64,000 bases of DNA, from contig NZ_OY284433.1 of NCBI RefSeq assembly GCF_958304185.1, positions 248,001 to 312,000 of the forward strand, in the 5' to 3' direction. Both the position numbers and the translations under genes were made by a program. Source of the DNA: an uncultured Erythrobacter sp. (GTDB lineage: Bacteria; Pseudomonadota; Alphaproteobacteria; Sphingomonadales; Sphingomonadaceae). Under the pieces are notes generated by a model. It had not been told where the DNA came from and ran no database searches. It saw only the letters and a program-made list of their open reading frames with translations. Below, in pieces: positions 42,937 to 52,435 of this stretch; the stretch's first letter is position 1; each line of letters opens with the position of its first letter.

Positions 42937-45264
42937 ATGCGCCAGAAGGAACTGCGCCTTGCTCTGGTATGTTACGGCGGGGTCAGCCTGGCGGTCTATA
43001 TGCACGGCATCACCAAGGAGGTGTGGCACCTCGCCCGGGCGAGCCGTGCATTCCACCATCCCGCCGCTGTTCCGCTGGACGGTGTCGCGGCCGCCTATCG
43101 CGATTTTCTGCGCACGGTGGAGCGCGATCATGCGCTGAGGCTGCGGGTGCTCCCTGATATCCTCACTGGGGCGAGCGCGGGCGGGATCAATGCGGTGTTC
43201 CTCGCGCAGGCGCTGTATGCCGGACACAGCCTTGAGCCGCTCACCGACCTGTGGCTGACCAACGCCGATGCAAGCGAGCTGACCGATCCCGACGCCGAGC
43301 CGCTCTGGCGCTATGGCAAGCTCTGGGCGCAGCCGATTGCCGAGTGGTTCCTGAGCCGTCCGGGTAACGCGGTAAGCGCAACGGTCTCGCCCGAAACCCG
43401 CGCCGAGGTGCGCGCCAAAGTCTCGCGTTTGGTGCGCGGGCGCTGGTTCAGCCCGCCGTTTTCAGGCTCGCGGTTTTCGGCGATGCTGTTTGAGGCGCTG
43501 ATGAAGATGGAGGCGGTTGGCGACGGCCTCCCCTTGCTGCCTGCCAGCTATCCGATTGACCTGACCGTCACTGCCACAGATTTTCGCGGGCACCCGGAAC
43601 GGCTGCGGCTCAATTCCCCGCCCCATGTCGAGGAGACCGAGCATCGCTTGCCGATCACCTTCCGCGCGCGGGTGGGCGAAGGGAGCCGGGGCGGAATGCC
43701 GGGAATGCTGGCCGATCCGCTCGAACTGGTGCTGGCCGCCCGTGCGACGGCGAGCTTTCCCGGCGCTTTTCCGCCCCTGACAATTGCCGAGATCGATGCG
43801 CTGGCCACTGCCGAGGGCCAGCAATGGCCGAGCCGTGACGCGTTCCTCGCGCGGATCATGCCCGCCCATGTCGCGCGCGGAAGCATGGCCGAGGTCGCGC
43901 TGATCGACGGCGCGGTGCTGGTGGGCGCGCCGTTCGGAGCTGCCCTCACCGCGCTGCATGGTCGCCCGGCGCAGCGCGAGGTTGACCGGCGCTTCGTCTA
44001 TCTCGATCCGCGCCCCGATGGGGCTCGCCCTGCTCCCGGCACCCGCACCCGCGACGTGGGCTTCTTTGGCGCGATCTTCGGTTCGCTCTCCACCATCCCG
44101 CGCGAACAGCCGATCCGCGATGATCTGGAACGCATCGACCAGCAATCGCGGGACGCCGCGCGGCTGAAGCGCATCGTGATGGATTTGCAACCCGATATCG
44201 ACCGCGCGGTTGAGAAGCTGTTCGGCTATACGTTCCTGCTCGATCGCCCCACGCCCAAGCGGCTGTCTGCCTGGCGCTCCAGGGCCCAGCAAGCCGCGGC
44301 CGAGCGGGCGGGCTATGCCTTTGGCGCCTATGCGCTTACCAAGTTCGACGGCATCCTCGGCCAGTTAGCGACGCTGATCCTGCGCGCCGCCGGGCAGCCG
44401 ATGGCGGATACGGGCGCGCTGATCGAGGTCTTGCGCTGCGAGCTTGAGGCGCGCGGGTTGCACCAATTGACCGGCGCGCAGGGCGGCGCGACTTTGGGGG
44501 CGATTGCCTTTTTCCGCGCGCATGACACCGGCTTCCGCATCCGCCGGCTGCAAATGCTGTCGCGCAAGCTGGCGCGCGATTGGCAGGTCGATCCCGAGAT
44601 TTCCGAGGACGCGCTCGACCGTGCGCGCGACCGGCTTTATGAGATTTTGGCGCTCTATTATCGCGCGGATGAAGATGTGCTGCACGCTCCGCGCTTCCGC
44701 GAATTGGCGGTAAATGCCCTGAAGGCCCCCGCTGCGGTGATCGATTACCTCAGTGCCGAGCGCCTGCTGCCAGCGACCGATCTCGCCGCCGAGGAGTTGC
44801 TGATCGACGCGCTGGAGGACATGCCGAAAAGCCTCAAGCGGCGGATGCTGCTGACCTATCTCGGCTTCCCGTTTTACGATGTTGCCACTCTGCCTCTGTC
44901 GCGGCGCGAGGGACTGGATGAGTTCAACCCGGTCAAAATCGACCGCATCTCGCCGGACGACGCACGCTCGATCCGTGACGGCGGGACGGCGGCCACCTTG
45001 CGCGGGATCGAGTTTTACAATTTCGGCGCGTTCTTCAGCCGCGATTACCGCGAGAATGACTACCTGTGGGGACGCCTGCACGGTGCGGAGCGGATGATCG
45101 ATCTGGTCGCCTCGACGGTCACGGGCGGCGTTGCGCCGCAAACCATTACGGCCGCCAAGCGCTCGGTGTTCCTTGCGGTGCTGGAGGAAGAGGAGCTGTC
45201 CGGCCGCTGCCAGCGCGGGCTGATCGACCAGATCCGGCTCGAAGTGCACGAGCGAATGGGTTGA
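42937..45264 (+). CDS. Large patatin-like phospholipase-related protein
   Basis: This 775-residue protein has an N-terminal patatin-like domain. It carries the oxyanion region YGGVSLAVYMHG (13-24), the nucleophile Ser80 in LTGASAGGIN, and the catalytic Asp324 in LIDGAVLVGAP. The acyl-hydrolase dyad is therefore complete. It matches the long patatin-related group found in actinobacteria and alphaproteobacteria, twice the length of simple patatins. The C-terminal half (about 400-775) is helical, rich in Arg and Leu, and not recognisable. There is no signal peptide, so it probably acts on membrane lipids from the cytoplasm. It converges with dnaJ. Confidence 0.88.
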   Translation: MRQKELRLALVCYGGVSLAVYMHGITKEVWHLARASRAFHHPAAVPLDGVAAAYRDFLRTVERDHALRLRVLPDILTGASAGGINAVFLAQALYAGHSLEPLTDLWLTNADASELTDPDAEPLWRYGKLWAQPIAEWFLSRPGNAVSATVSPETRAEVRAKVSRLVRGRWFSPPFSGSRFSAMLFEALMKMEAVGDGLPLLPASYPIDLTVTATDFRGHPERLRLNSPPHVEETEHRLPITFRARVGEGSRGGMPGMLADPLELVLAARATASFPGAFPPLTIAEIDALATAEGQQWPSRDAFLARIMPAHVARGSMAEVALIDGAVLVGAPFGAALTALHGRPAQREVDRRFVYLDPRPDGARPAPGTRTRDVGFFGAIFGSLSTIPREQPIRDDLERIDQQSRDAARLKRIVMDLQPDIDRAVEKLFGYTFLLDRPTPKRLSAWRSRAQQAAAERAGYAFGAYALTKFDGILGQLATLILRAAGQPMADTGALIEVLRCELEARGLHQLTGAQGGATLGAIAFFRAHDTGFRIRRLQMLSRKLARDWQVDPEISEDALDRARDRLYEILALYYRADEDVLHAPRFRELAVNALKAPAAVIDYLSAERLLPATDLAAEELLIDALEDMPKSLKRRMLLTYLGFPFYDVATLPLSRREGLDEFNPVKIDRISPDDARSIRDGGTAATLRGIEFYNFGAFFSRDYRENDYLWGRLHGAERMIDLVASTVTGGVAPQTITAAKRSVFLAVLEEEELSGRCQRGLIDQIRLEVHERMG

Positions 45265-45286
45265 TATCGCCTGCGCTAGTAGAGCC

Positions 45287-46429
45287 TCAGCCCCCGAACA
45301 CGTCTTTCAGCTTGTCGAAGAAGCCGCGGCTTTCGGGGCATTCGTCCCCGGTTTCGGTCGCTTTGAATTCCTCGAGAATTTCCTTCTGGCGGCGGCTGAG
45401 CTTGGTCGGCGTTTCGACGGCGATTTCCACCACCAGATCGCCGCGCCCGCGCCCTTGCAGCACCGGCATCCCGGCGCCGCGAATGCGCAATTGCTTGCCC
45501 GACTGGATACCGGCGGGGATTTCGAGCCGGTTGGTCGAGCCATCCAGATCGGGAATTTCCACGCAGCCGCCCAGTGCCGCCGTCGTGAAGCTCACCGGCA
45601 CGCGGGTCGCGAGCGTGGTGCCGTCGCGTTCGAACACCCGGTGCGGTTTGACATGGAGGAAGATGTAAAGATCGCCTGCGGGCGAGCCGCGCTGACCCGC
45701 CTCGCCCTTACCGCTAAGGCGGATGCGGGTGCCGGTGTCGACGCCTGCGGGAATATCGATCTTGAGGGTCTGGGCCTTGTCCACCCGCCCTTCCCCGCCG
45801 CAGACCCGGCACGGGTTTTCAATCACCTTGCCGCGCCCGTTGCAGGTGGGGCAAGGACGCTCGATCACGAACAGGCCCTGCTTGGCGCGCACGCTGCCCA
45901 TGCCGTTGCACAGATTGCACTGGCGTTCGCTGGTGCCGGGGGTTGCGCCGCTGCCATCGCAGGTGTCGCAGGCCTGGCTGACTTCGATCTCGATCTCGGT
46001 CGACTTGCCGTGGAAAGCCTCTTCGAGCGTGACCTGCATATCATAGCGCAGGTCTGCGCCGCGCCGCTTCTGTTGGCGCTGCGCACCGCCGCCGCCAAAG
46101 GCGCTGCCGAAGATGGTTTCAAAGATGTCGCCGATATCAGCGAAATCGCCGCCGCCACGGCCACCGAAGCCGCCACCACCGCCGCCATTCATGCCCTGCG
46201 TGAAGGCCTCATGGCCGTAGCGGTCATAGGCCGCGCGCTTTTGCGGGTCCTTGAGGCAATCATAAGCCTCGCTGATCGCCTTGAACTTGGCTTCCGCGCT
46301 GGCATCGCCCGGATTGCGATCCGGGTGAAACTTCATGGCGAGCTTGCGATAGGCGCTCTTGAGCGTCGCGCCGTCAGCGGTGCGGGCGCATTCAAGCGTG
46401 GCGTAGTAATCAGTCTGGGCGGTGGACAT
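45287..46429 (-). CDS. dnaJ: Chaperone DnaJ
   Basis: DnaJ delivers clients to DnaK and stimulates its ATPase. The 380 residues hold the J domain with the HPD motif (KFHPDRNPGDASAEAKFKAI), a Gly-rich region (GGGGGGFGGRGGGDFADIGD) and four zinc-binding repeats (CDTCDGSG, CNLCNGMG, CPTCNGRG, CRVCGGEG). The C-terminal substrate-binding beta domains follow. It follows dnaK by 91 bases, a usual arrangement, and probably shares its heat-shock promoter. Confidence 0.97.
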   Translation of the reverse strand: MSTAQTDYYATLECARTADGATLKSAYRKLAMKFHPDRNPGDASAEAKFKAISEAYDCLKDPQKRAAYDRYGHEAFTQGMNGGGGGGFGGRGGGDFADIGDIFETIFGSAFGGGGAQRQQKRRGADLRYDMQVTLEEAFHGKSTEIEIEVSQACDTCDGSGATPGTSERQCNLCNGMGSVRAKQGLFVIERPCPTCNGRGKVIENPCRVCGGEGRVDKAQTLKIDIPAGVDTGTRIRLSGKGEAGQRGSPAGDLYIFLHVKPHRVFERDGTTLATRVPVSFTTAALGGCVEIPDLDGSTNRLEIPAGIQSGKQLRIRGAGMPVLQGRGRGDLVVEIAVETPTKLSRRQKEILEEFKATETGDECPESRGFFDKLKDVFGG

Positions 46430-46520
46430 GTTGTTGACCTATTCCCCGTGACCAGCCGCAGCCGATGCGCCGGTATCTGGAACCGGCTGCATCAGCTGCG
46501 CACTGGGTTGCATCGGGGCC

Positions 46521-48443
46521 TTAGCCCTTCTTGTCTTCGTCGACCTCGGAGAACTCGGCGTCGACGACCTCTTCGTCGGCGGCCGCTTCGCCAGCCGTCT
46601 CGGCAGCGGCGTCCGGCCCTGCGGCCTGCTGCTGTTCGTAGATCTGCTGGCCCATCTTCATCGCAACTTGCGTCAAGGCCTGCGCCTTGGCGTTGATGTC
46701 ATCGGCATCGCCGCCTTCGAGCGCAGTCTTCACCGCCGCGATGGCTTCCTCGACCTCGGTCTTGGTCGCCGCGTCGATCTTCGTGCCGTGCTCTTCAAGC
46801 TGCTTTTCGGTTGCGTGCACCAGACTGTCAGCCTGGTTGCGCGCTTCGGCGGCCGCCCGGCGCTTCTTGTCTTCCTCGGCGAACTTTTCAGCATCCTTGA
46901 CCATCTGGTCGATGTCGGAATCCGACAAGCCGCCCGAGGCCTGGATCTTGATCGTCTGTTCCTTGCCGGTGCCCTTGTCCTTCGCCGCCACGGACACAAT
47001 GCCGTTGGCGTCGATATCGAAGGTCACTTCGATCTGCGGCACGCCGCGCGGTGCGGGCGGGATGCCGATCAGGTCGAAATTGCCGAGGATCTTGTTATCC
47101 GCCGCCATCTCGCGTTCGCCCTGATAGACCTTGATCGTCACCGCGTTCTGATTGTCTTCGGCGGTCGAGTAGGTCTGGGTCTTCTTGGTCGGGATGGTGG
47201 TGTTGCGGTCGATCATGCGGGTGAACACGCCGCCCAGCGTCTCGATACCGAGCGAGAGCGGGGTCACGTCAAGCAGCAGCACGTCCTTGACGTCGCCCTG
47301 CAACACGCCAGCCTGAATGGCCGCGCCCATCGCGACGACTTCATCCGGGTTCACGCCGGTGTGCGGCTTGGCGCCGAAGAACTGCTCCACCACTTCGCGC
47401 ACGCGGGGCATACGGGTCATGCCGCCGACGAGGATCACTTCGTCGATCTGGTCCTTTGAAACACCCGCATCTGCCAGCGCCTTCTTGCACGGATCAAGCG
47501 TGCGCTGGATCAGCGTGTCGACCATCTTTTCGAGGTCGGCGCGGGTGATCGTCTCCACCAGGTGCAGCGGGGTGGTGGTGCCACCTTCCATGCGCGCGGT
47601 GATGAAGGGCAGGTTGATTTCGGTGGTGGCCGCGCTCGACAGCTCGATCTTGGCCTTCTCGGCAGCTTCCTTCAGCCGCTGAAGCGCGAGCTTGTCGGTC
47701 TTGAGGTCCATGCCTTCCTTCTTCTTGAAGGCATCGGCGAGGAATTCCACGATGGCGTTGTCGAAGTCTTCACCCCCGAGGAACGTGTCCCCGTTGGTCG
47801 ACTTCACTTCGAACACACCGTCCCCGATTTCGAGGATCGAGACGTCAAAGGTGCCGCCGCCAAGGTCATAGACGGCGATGGTCTTGCCATCTTCCTTGTC
47901 CATCCCGTAGGCGAGCGCAGCCGCAGTCGGTTCGTTGATGATGCGCAGCACTTCAAGGCCGGCGATCATGCCAGCATCCTTGGTCGCCTGACGCTGGGCG
48001 TCGTTGAAATAGGCGGGCACAGTGATAACCGCCTGCGTCACGGTTTCGCCGAGATAGCTTTCGGCGGTTTCCTTCATCTTTTGCAGAATGAAGGCCGAAA
48101 CCTGCGACGGGCTGTATTCTTCCTCACCGGCCTTGACCCAGGCATCGCCGTTCTTGCCCTTGACGATGGAATAGGGAACCAGGCCCATGTCCTTCTTGGT
48201 CAACGGGTCTTCAAAGCGGCGGCCGATCAGGCGCTTGATCGCGAAGAGGGTGTTGTCGGGGTTCGTGACCGCCTGACGCTTGGCCGGCTGCCCGATCAGG
48301 CGCTGGCCATCCTTGGTGAAAGCAACGATCGACGGCGTCGTGCGCGCGCCTTCCGAATTTTCGATAACCTTGGGCTTGCCGCCATCCATGACAGCAACGC
48401 AGGAATTGGTGGTGCCGAGGTCGATACCGATAACTTTAGCCAT
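46521..48443 (-). CDS. dnaK: Chaperone DnaK (Hsp70)
   Basis: This is the ATP-dependent chaperone that works with DnaJ and GrpE, both encoded nearby. The 640-residue protein starts [29 protein letters not shown]. It includes the linker [22 protein letters not shown], a substrate-binding domain, a helical lid and the acidic tail [21 protein letters not shown] 48443 follows ATGGGG and is preferred over an upstream in-frame codon at 48560 that lies in the promoter region. An RpoH-type promoter stands about 93 bases upstream. Confidence 0.98.
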   Translation of the reverse strand: MAKVIGIDLGTTNSCVAVMDGGKPKVIENSEGARTTPSIVAFTKDGQRLIGQPAKRQAVTNPDNTLFAIKRLIGRRFEDPLTKKDMGLVPYSIVKGKNGDAWVKAGEEEYSPSQVSAFILQKMKETAESYLGETVTQAVITVPAYFNDAQRQATKDAGMIAGLEVLRIINEPTAAALAYGMDKEDGKTIAVYDLGGGTFDVSILEIGDGVFEVKSTNGDTFLGGEDFDNAIVEFLADAFKKKEGMDLKTDKLALQRLKEAAEKAKIELSSAATTEINLPFITARMEGGTTTPLHLVETITRADLEKMVDTLIQRTLDPCKKALADAGVSKDQIDEVILVGGMTRMPRVREVVEQFFGAKPHTGVNPDEVVAMGAAIQAGVLQGDVKDVLLLDVTPLSLGIETLGGVFTRMIDRNTTIPTKKTQTYSTAEDNQNAVTIKVYQGEREMAADNKILGNFDLIGIPPAPRGVPQIEVTFDIDANGIVSVAAKDKGTGKEQTIKIQASGGLSDSDIDQMVKDAEKFAEEDKKRRAAAEARNQADSLVHATEKQLEEHGTKIDAATKTEVEEAIAAVKTALEGGDADDINAKAQALTQVAMKMGQQIYEQQQAAGPDAAAETAGEAAADEEVVDAEFSEVDEDKKG

Positions 48444-48535
48444 TTTTACCCCATCCATAGGACAATTGTTGGACACCGCGCCGGTAGGCTTCCCCGATAT
48501 GGGCAAAGCGCTTTGGCGGCTCGTTTGTGAGGGCG

Positions 48536-48563
48536 ATATAGGTGTGGTTTTGCTTGGCACAAG
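48536..48563 (-). promoter_or_regulatory. RpoH (sigma32)-type promoter of dnaKJ
   Basis: On the minus strand, CTTG (48563-48560) and CCTATAT (48542-48536) are separated by 17 bases. This fits the alphaproteobacterial sigma32 consensus of a CTTG -35 and a C(C/T)TAT-type -10 at 17-18 bases. It lies between dnaK and the divergent copper-chaperone gene, leaving a leader of about 85 bases before dnaK. Confidence 0.7.
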
Positions 48564-48611
48564 AGACCGGCGCCCCTAGTTTTGCCGCCATTCCACAAGG
48601 AGACATTCACA

Positions 48612-49097
48612 GTGAACACCATCCGACGTGCCGCACTGGCCATTGCCCTTGGCGCAAGCCTTGCCGGTCTGGCTGCCTGCTCAGGCGCGGCAGACGCGCC
48701 TGCGGGCGAGGCCGAGGGCGCCGCCAGCCTCACCGTCAGCAATGCGCGGGTGGTGCTGGCCCCGGTCGCGGGGAATCCGGCGGCGGTCTATCTCGACCTT
48801 TCCTACAGCGGCACAGCGCCCGTAACTCTCACCAGCGTTGCGGTTGAGGGCGCGGGGATGACGATGATCCATGATTATGCCGAAAGCGCAGGCAAGATGC
48901 AGATGACGACGACCGATGCGGTCCCGCTTTCCGCAGACGCGCCGGTGACATTTGCGCCGGGCGGCCTGCATGTGATGGCGATGGAGCCTTCGGATACACT
49001 GACCGCTGGCAGCACGGCCAAGGTGACGCTGACCCTCTCGGATGGCACGACCGCGACAGTTGACGCGCCGGTTCGCGCGGCCGGAGAAGAACGCTGA
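48612..49097 (+). CDS. Copper chaperone PCu(A)C, lipoprotein
   Basis: PCu(A)C proteins bind Cu(I) in the periplasm and deliver it to cytochrome oxidase. This 161-residue member has the Met/His ligands in order: MTMIHDYAESAGKMQM, then GGLHVMAMEPSD, fitting the family pattern H(M)x10Mx21HxM. The GTG at 48612 follows AAGGAGA and begins NTIRRAALAIALGASLAGLAAC. LAAC is a lipobox, so the protein is probably membrane-anchored; many relatives are soluble. The next gene starts 2 bases after its stop. Confidence 0.9.
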   Translation: MNTIRRAALAIALGASLAGLAACSGAADAPAGEAEGAASLTVSNARVVLAPVAGNPAAVYLDLSYSGTAPVTLTSVAVEGAGMTMIHDYAESAGKMQMTTTDAVPLSADAPVTFAPGGLHVMAMEPSDTLTAGSTAKVTLTLSDGTTATVDAPVRAAGEER

Positions 49098-49099
49098 CC

Positions 49100-49624
49100 A
49101 TGCCGCCACCGGTGGACGGCAGGACGGAGGTGGCTAGCACGGCCCTCGCCTGCCCCGCTGGCGGCGAACGGCCACTGACTCAGGGTGAAGTTGCGCTTGC
49201 CCGCGGCGTTTTTGGCGATGCGATCAACTATAATGGCGTCAAGGTGAAGCGCCGCAAGTTCTTCCCACTGCATCCCAGGGGCGTGACAATGGCGCCGATG
49301 GGGCATCTGCACTTCCACCCCAGCGCGGCGCATTACTGCGACGATTTCGCCGCCGCTTCGGTGGAGCGTCAGGCGCACTTCATCCACGAAATGGTGCACG
49401 TTTGGCAGGCGCAGACGCTAGGCCGCTGGTATCTGGTGCTGCGCCGCCACCCGTGGTGCCGCTATGACTATGCCTTGCGGCCGGGCTGGACGCTTGAGCG
49501 CTACGGGATCGAGCAACAAGCCGAAATCGTGCGGCACGCCTTTCTGTTGCGCGAAGGAGTGCAGGTTGCCGGAGCACCACCGCTGGCAACCTACACCGCC
49601 ATTCTACCGTTCCAGACTGCCTAG
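49100..49624 (+). CDS. Vgr-related HEXXH zinc-peptidase-like protein
   Basis: This 174-residue protein is annotated in related sphingomonads as 'vgr related protein', a name with no functional basis. It has the zinc-peptidase motif HEMVH in AHFIHEMVHVWQAQ, and a His-rich run GHLHFHPSAAHYCDDF just before it. A further Glu (EQQAEIVRHAFLL) could be the third ligand. There is no signal peptide or secretion motif. It starts 2 bases after the copper chaperone stop, so the two are probably co-translated. The target is unknown; the active-site motif is seen, activity is inferred. Confidence 0.8.
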   Translation: MPPPVDGRTEVASTALACPAGGERPLTQGEVALARGVFGDAINYNGVKVKRRKFFPLHPRGVTMAPMGHLHFHPSAAHYCDDFAAASVERQAHFIHEMVHVWQAQTLGRWYLVLRRHPWCRYDYALRPGWTLERYGIEQQAEIVRHAFLLREGVQVAGAPPLATYTAILPFQTA

Positions 49625-49633
49625 TAGGCCTGG

Positions 49634-49900
49634 TCAATCCGGGCAGCGCACGCGGTATTCATCGCCATCGTGATCGGTGCGATAACAGCGCCCATCCTTG
49701 CGGATCAACGCGCCGCCCACACTGCCGACCGCTGCACCAACGGCGGCCCCACGCGCAACGTCACCGCCGGTGAGAACGCCAGCCGCAGCTCCGACAGCCG
49801 CGCCGCCCAAGGCGCCTTCACCAGCATAGTTGCCAGCACAAGCCCCAAGGCCGAGCGCACAGGCAGCGGCGAGAGCGGTGGTCTTGATACGCGTAATCAT
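49634..49900 (-). CDS. Glycine-zipper lipoprotein (17-kDa antigen type)
   Basis: This 88-residue lipoprotein has a signal peptide with lipobox LGACAG (MITRIKTTALAAACALGLGAC). A glycine-zipper region follows (EGALGGAAVGAAAGVLTGG, AAVGAAVGSVGGAL) as in the rickettsial 17-kDa family. The short C-terminal part has a Cys pair (CYRTDHDGDEYRVRC). GAGGAGA lies 5 bases before the ATG. Such proteins sit in the outer membrane, and their role is mostly unknown. Confidence 0.88.
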   Translation of the reverse strand: MITRIKTTALAAACALGLGACAGNYAGEGALGGAAVGAAAGVLTGGDVARGAAVGAAVGSVGGALIRKDGRCYRTDHDGDEYRVRCPD

Positions 49901-50011
49901 GGCTATCTCCTCGTGTTTAGAACTAATGTCTAAACGCAGGAAACGCCGTGATTATTCCCCCACCCATCGCAGAAAAGCCATGATCGGGGGTGAGGCGTGT
50001 CTAGGAAGCGA

Positions 50012-50581
50012 TCAGTCCGGAGCCTTCGCCACGGCCACCATCGCAGCGCGCAACAAGCGGTTCTTGATCATCCACCCGGCCTGCATTTCCGAGACGACCG
50101 TTCCGGGCTCATGATCCGCAGTTGGGACTTCCAGCATTGCCTGATGCTGGTTCGGATCGAGCGGCAGGCCCACCGCTGCAATGCGGGTGATGCCGTGGCT
50201 CGCGAACACCTTCTCCAGCTCGCGCTGCGTCGCTTCGATGCCGATCACGAGGCCCTTCATGCTGTCATCAGCGCGCAGGCTTTCGGGGATCGCCTGCACT
50301 GCGCGGGAGAGGTTATCAGCGACCGACAGAATATCGCGCGCAAAGCCGGTCGCGGCATAAGCGCGCGCCTCGTCCTTCTCGCGCTCCAACCGGCGGCGCA
50401 CGTTCTGCGTTTCGGCCTGCGCGTAGAGCACTTCCTGCTTGGCACCTTCGAGATCGCGCCGCAGCGATTCGAGCATCTCTGCCACTTGGTCATCAGCGTC
50501 CCCGCCTTCGCGCAGATGTTCGGGCACGCCCTTCAATTCATCCTCAACCGCCTGATCCAGCGGCTTTTCATTCTCGGTCAT
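50012..50581 (-). CDS. grpE: Nucleotide exchange factor GrpE
   Basis: GrpE releases ADP from DnaK. The 189-residue protein has an acidic N-terminus, a long coiled coil (LRRDLEGAKQEVLYAQAETQNVRRRLE), and the family C-terminal segment (GLPLDPNQHQAMLEVPTADHEPGTVVSEMQAGW). ATG 50581 (MTENEKPLDQ) was preferred to TTG 50602. It has GGAAAG upstream and starts 18 bases after the hrcA stop. hrcA-grpE is the standard alphaproteobacterial pair, here separated from dnaKJ by three unrelated genes. Confidence 0.96.
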   Translation of the reverse strand: MTENEKPLDQAVEDELKGVPEHLREGGDADDQVAEMLESLRRDLEGAKQEVLYAQAETQNVRRRLEREKDEARAYAATGFARDILSVADNLSRAVQAIPESLRADDSMKGLVIGIEATQRELEKVFASHGITRIAAVGLPLDPNQHQAMLEVPTADHEPGTVVSEMQAGWMIKNRLLRAAMVAVAKAPD

Positions 50582-50598
50582 GTCGTGTGGCTTTCCAT

Positions 50599-51642
50599 TC
50601 AAGCGATGAGCTTGCCCAGCGAGCGGGCGGTCAAATCTACCATGGGGACTACGCGGGCGTAATTCAACCGCGTGGGGCCAATCACACCGAGTACCCCGAC
50701 CACCCGGCCCTCGCGATCGCGATAGGGTGAGGCGATGACGGAGGAACCCGAAAGCGCGAACAATCGGTTCTCTGAGCCGATGAAAATCCGGGTCGCATCG
50801 GCCTCGCGCGCGCTGTCGAGCAGTTCGGCGACGGATTGCTTGTTTTCGAGGTCTTCCAGCAGGCTGCGGACACGCTCGATATCACCCAGGGCGCTGTCAT
50901 CGAGCAGATTGGCCGCGCCGCGCACGATCAGGACCGGGCGTGCGGCAGCATCCTCACTCCAGACGGCGAGCCCGCGCTCGACCAGATCGCGCGAGGCGTC
51001 ATCGAGCTGCGATTTGCCGGCATTGATTTCGGCGCGCATCGCCTGCGCGGCTTCGGCGAGCGTCCGGCCTGCCAGCCGGGCGGTGACGTAATTGCTCGCC
51101 CGGTCGAGCGCCCCCGGATTGAGCGCGCCGCCAATGGTGACGACGCGGTTTTCGACACCGCCATCCTCGCCCACCAGCACCGCGAGCGCGCGGCCCTGCC
51201 CCAGATCGACCAAGCTGAATTGCGCCAGCTTCTGCTCGCGCGGCGCCACCAGCACCATTCCCGCCGCTCCCGACAAATCGGACAGGATCGCGCTCGCCTG
51301 CTTGATCGCAGCCTCGACCGGTCCGGCTTCGGCGAGGCGCGCTTCGATCGCCGCCTGTTCCTGCGCCGTGGGTTCGGCCACACGCATCATCCCGTCGACA
51401 AAAATCCTGAGGCCCGCATCGGTCGGCATCCGCCCTGCGCTGGTATGCGGCGCGGCGAGCAGGCCCGCCGTCTCCAGATCGGCCAACACGCTGCGGATCG
51501 AGGCGGGCGACAGGTTCAAGGTGCCATCCGCCGCCAGCGTCTTGGAGCCGACGGGCTGACCGCTATCAATATACCCCTCCACCACCCGGCGAAAAATTTC
51601 GCGGGCGCGGTGGGTCAGTTCGGTGACGGGAAGCGAGGTCAT
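50599..51642 (-). CDS. hrcA: Heat-inducible transcription repressor HrcA
   Basis: HrcA represses groESL and related operons through CIRCE elements. The 347 residues include an N-terminal winged helix ([53 protein letters not shown]). The central GAF-like and C-terminal dimerisation parts end [23 protein letters not shown] 51642 was chosen at [10 protein letters not shown]; the longer frame upstream runs antisense into rph. No CIRCE (TTAGCACTC-N9-GAGTGCTAA) is visible near dnaK or hrcA, so its operators probably lie at groESL elsewhere. Confidence 0.96.
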   Translation of the reverse strand: MTSLPVTELTHRAREIFRRVVEGYIDSGQPVGSKTLAADGTLNLSPASIRSVLADLETAGLLAAPHTSAGRMPTDAGLRIFVDGMMRVAEPTAQEQAAIEARLAEAGPVEAAIKQASAILSDLSGAAGMVLVAPREQKLAQFSLVDLGQGRALAVLVGEDGGVENRVVTIGGALNPGALDRASNYVTARLAGRTLAEAAQAMRAEINAGKSQLDDASRDLVERGLAVWSEDAAARPVLIVRGAANLLDDSALGDIERVRSLLEDLENKQSVAELLDSAREADATRIFIGSENRLFALSGSSVIASPYRDREGRVVGVLGVIGPTRLNYARVVPMVDLTARSLGKLIA

Positions 51643-51721
51643 ACGCGCAATGTTTAGTCTTTGCGCTTGCGGCGGCAAGTGCGCGCCGCTTAATGGCCCG
51701 CGAAACAGCAAAGGAACACCC

Positions 51722-52435
51722 ATGCGCCCTTCAGGACGCGCGCCCGATGAAATGCGCGCCATCACGATCGAAACCGGCTTTACGCGCCACGCGGAAGGAT
51801 CGGTGCTGATCGGCTTCGGCGATACCAAGGTGCTCTGCACCGCCAGCGTCGAACGCGGCGTGCCGCCGTGGCTGCGCGGCAAGGGCGAAGGCTGGGTGAC
51901 GGGCGAGTATTCGATGCTCCCGCGCGCCACCCACACCCGCGGCGCGCGTGAAGCGGCGAAGGGCAAGCAATCGGGCCGGACGCAGGAAATTCAGCGGTTG
52001 ATCGGGCGCAGCTTGCGCGCGGTCGTCGACCTCCAAAAGCTGGGCGAGCGCCAGATCACCTTGGATTGCGACGTCATTCAGGCTGACGGCGGCACCCGTA
52101 CCGCCGCGATTTCCGGCGCGTGGATCGCATTGCGCCTCGCGATCAACGGGCTGATGGCATCGGGCGATATCAAGCACGATCCGATCTCGGCGCAGGTTGC
52201 GGGCATTTCCTGCGGTATCTTCAAAGGCACTCCCGTGCTCGACCTTGACTATGACGAGGATTCGAACGCCGAGGCGGATGGCAATTTCGTGCTGCTGTCC
52301 GGCGGCAAGATCGCCGAAGTTCAGGCGACGGCAGAAGGTGCGACCTATGACGAGGAAGCGCTGCTGCGCCTGCTGCGCCTTGCGCGTATCGGTTGCGACC
52401 GGATCTTCGCGGCGCAATTGGACGCCGTGAAATGA
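51722..52435 (+). CDS. rph: Ribonuclease PH
   Basis: RNase PH trims the 3' ends of tRNA precursors by phosphorolysis. The 237-residue protein starts [20 protein letters not shown] and contains [32 protein letters not shown] with the phosphate-binding Arg region, then [20 protein letters not shown] and [25 protein letters not shown] stands 7 bases before the ATG. It is divergent from hrcA over 79 bases and overlaps rdgB by ATGA. The divergent hrcA/rph order is common in alphaproteobacteria. Confidence 0.97.
   Translation: MRPSGRAPDEMRAITIETGFTRHAEGSVLIGFGDTKVLCTASVERGVPPWLRGKGEGWVTGEYSMLPRATHTRGAREAAKGKQSGRTQEIQRLIGRSLRAVVDLQKLGERQITLDCDVIQADGGTRTAAISGAWIALRLAINGLMASGDIKHDPISAQVAGISCGIFKGTPVLDLDYDEDSNAEADGNFVLLSGGKIAEVQATAEGATYDEEALLRLLRLARIGCDRIFAAQLDAVK

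Noticed and set aside
48444..48535. CIRCE operator upstream of dnaK
   Set aside because: I looked for TTAGCACTC-N9-GAGTGCTAA on both strands in the dnaK and hrcA leaders and found no match.
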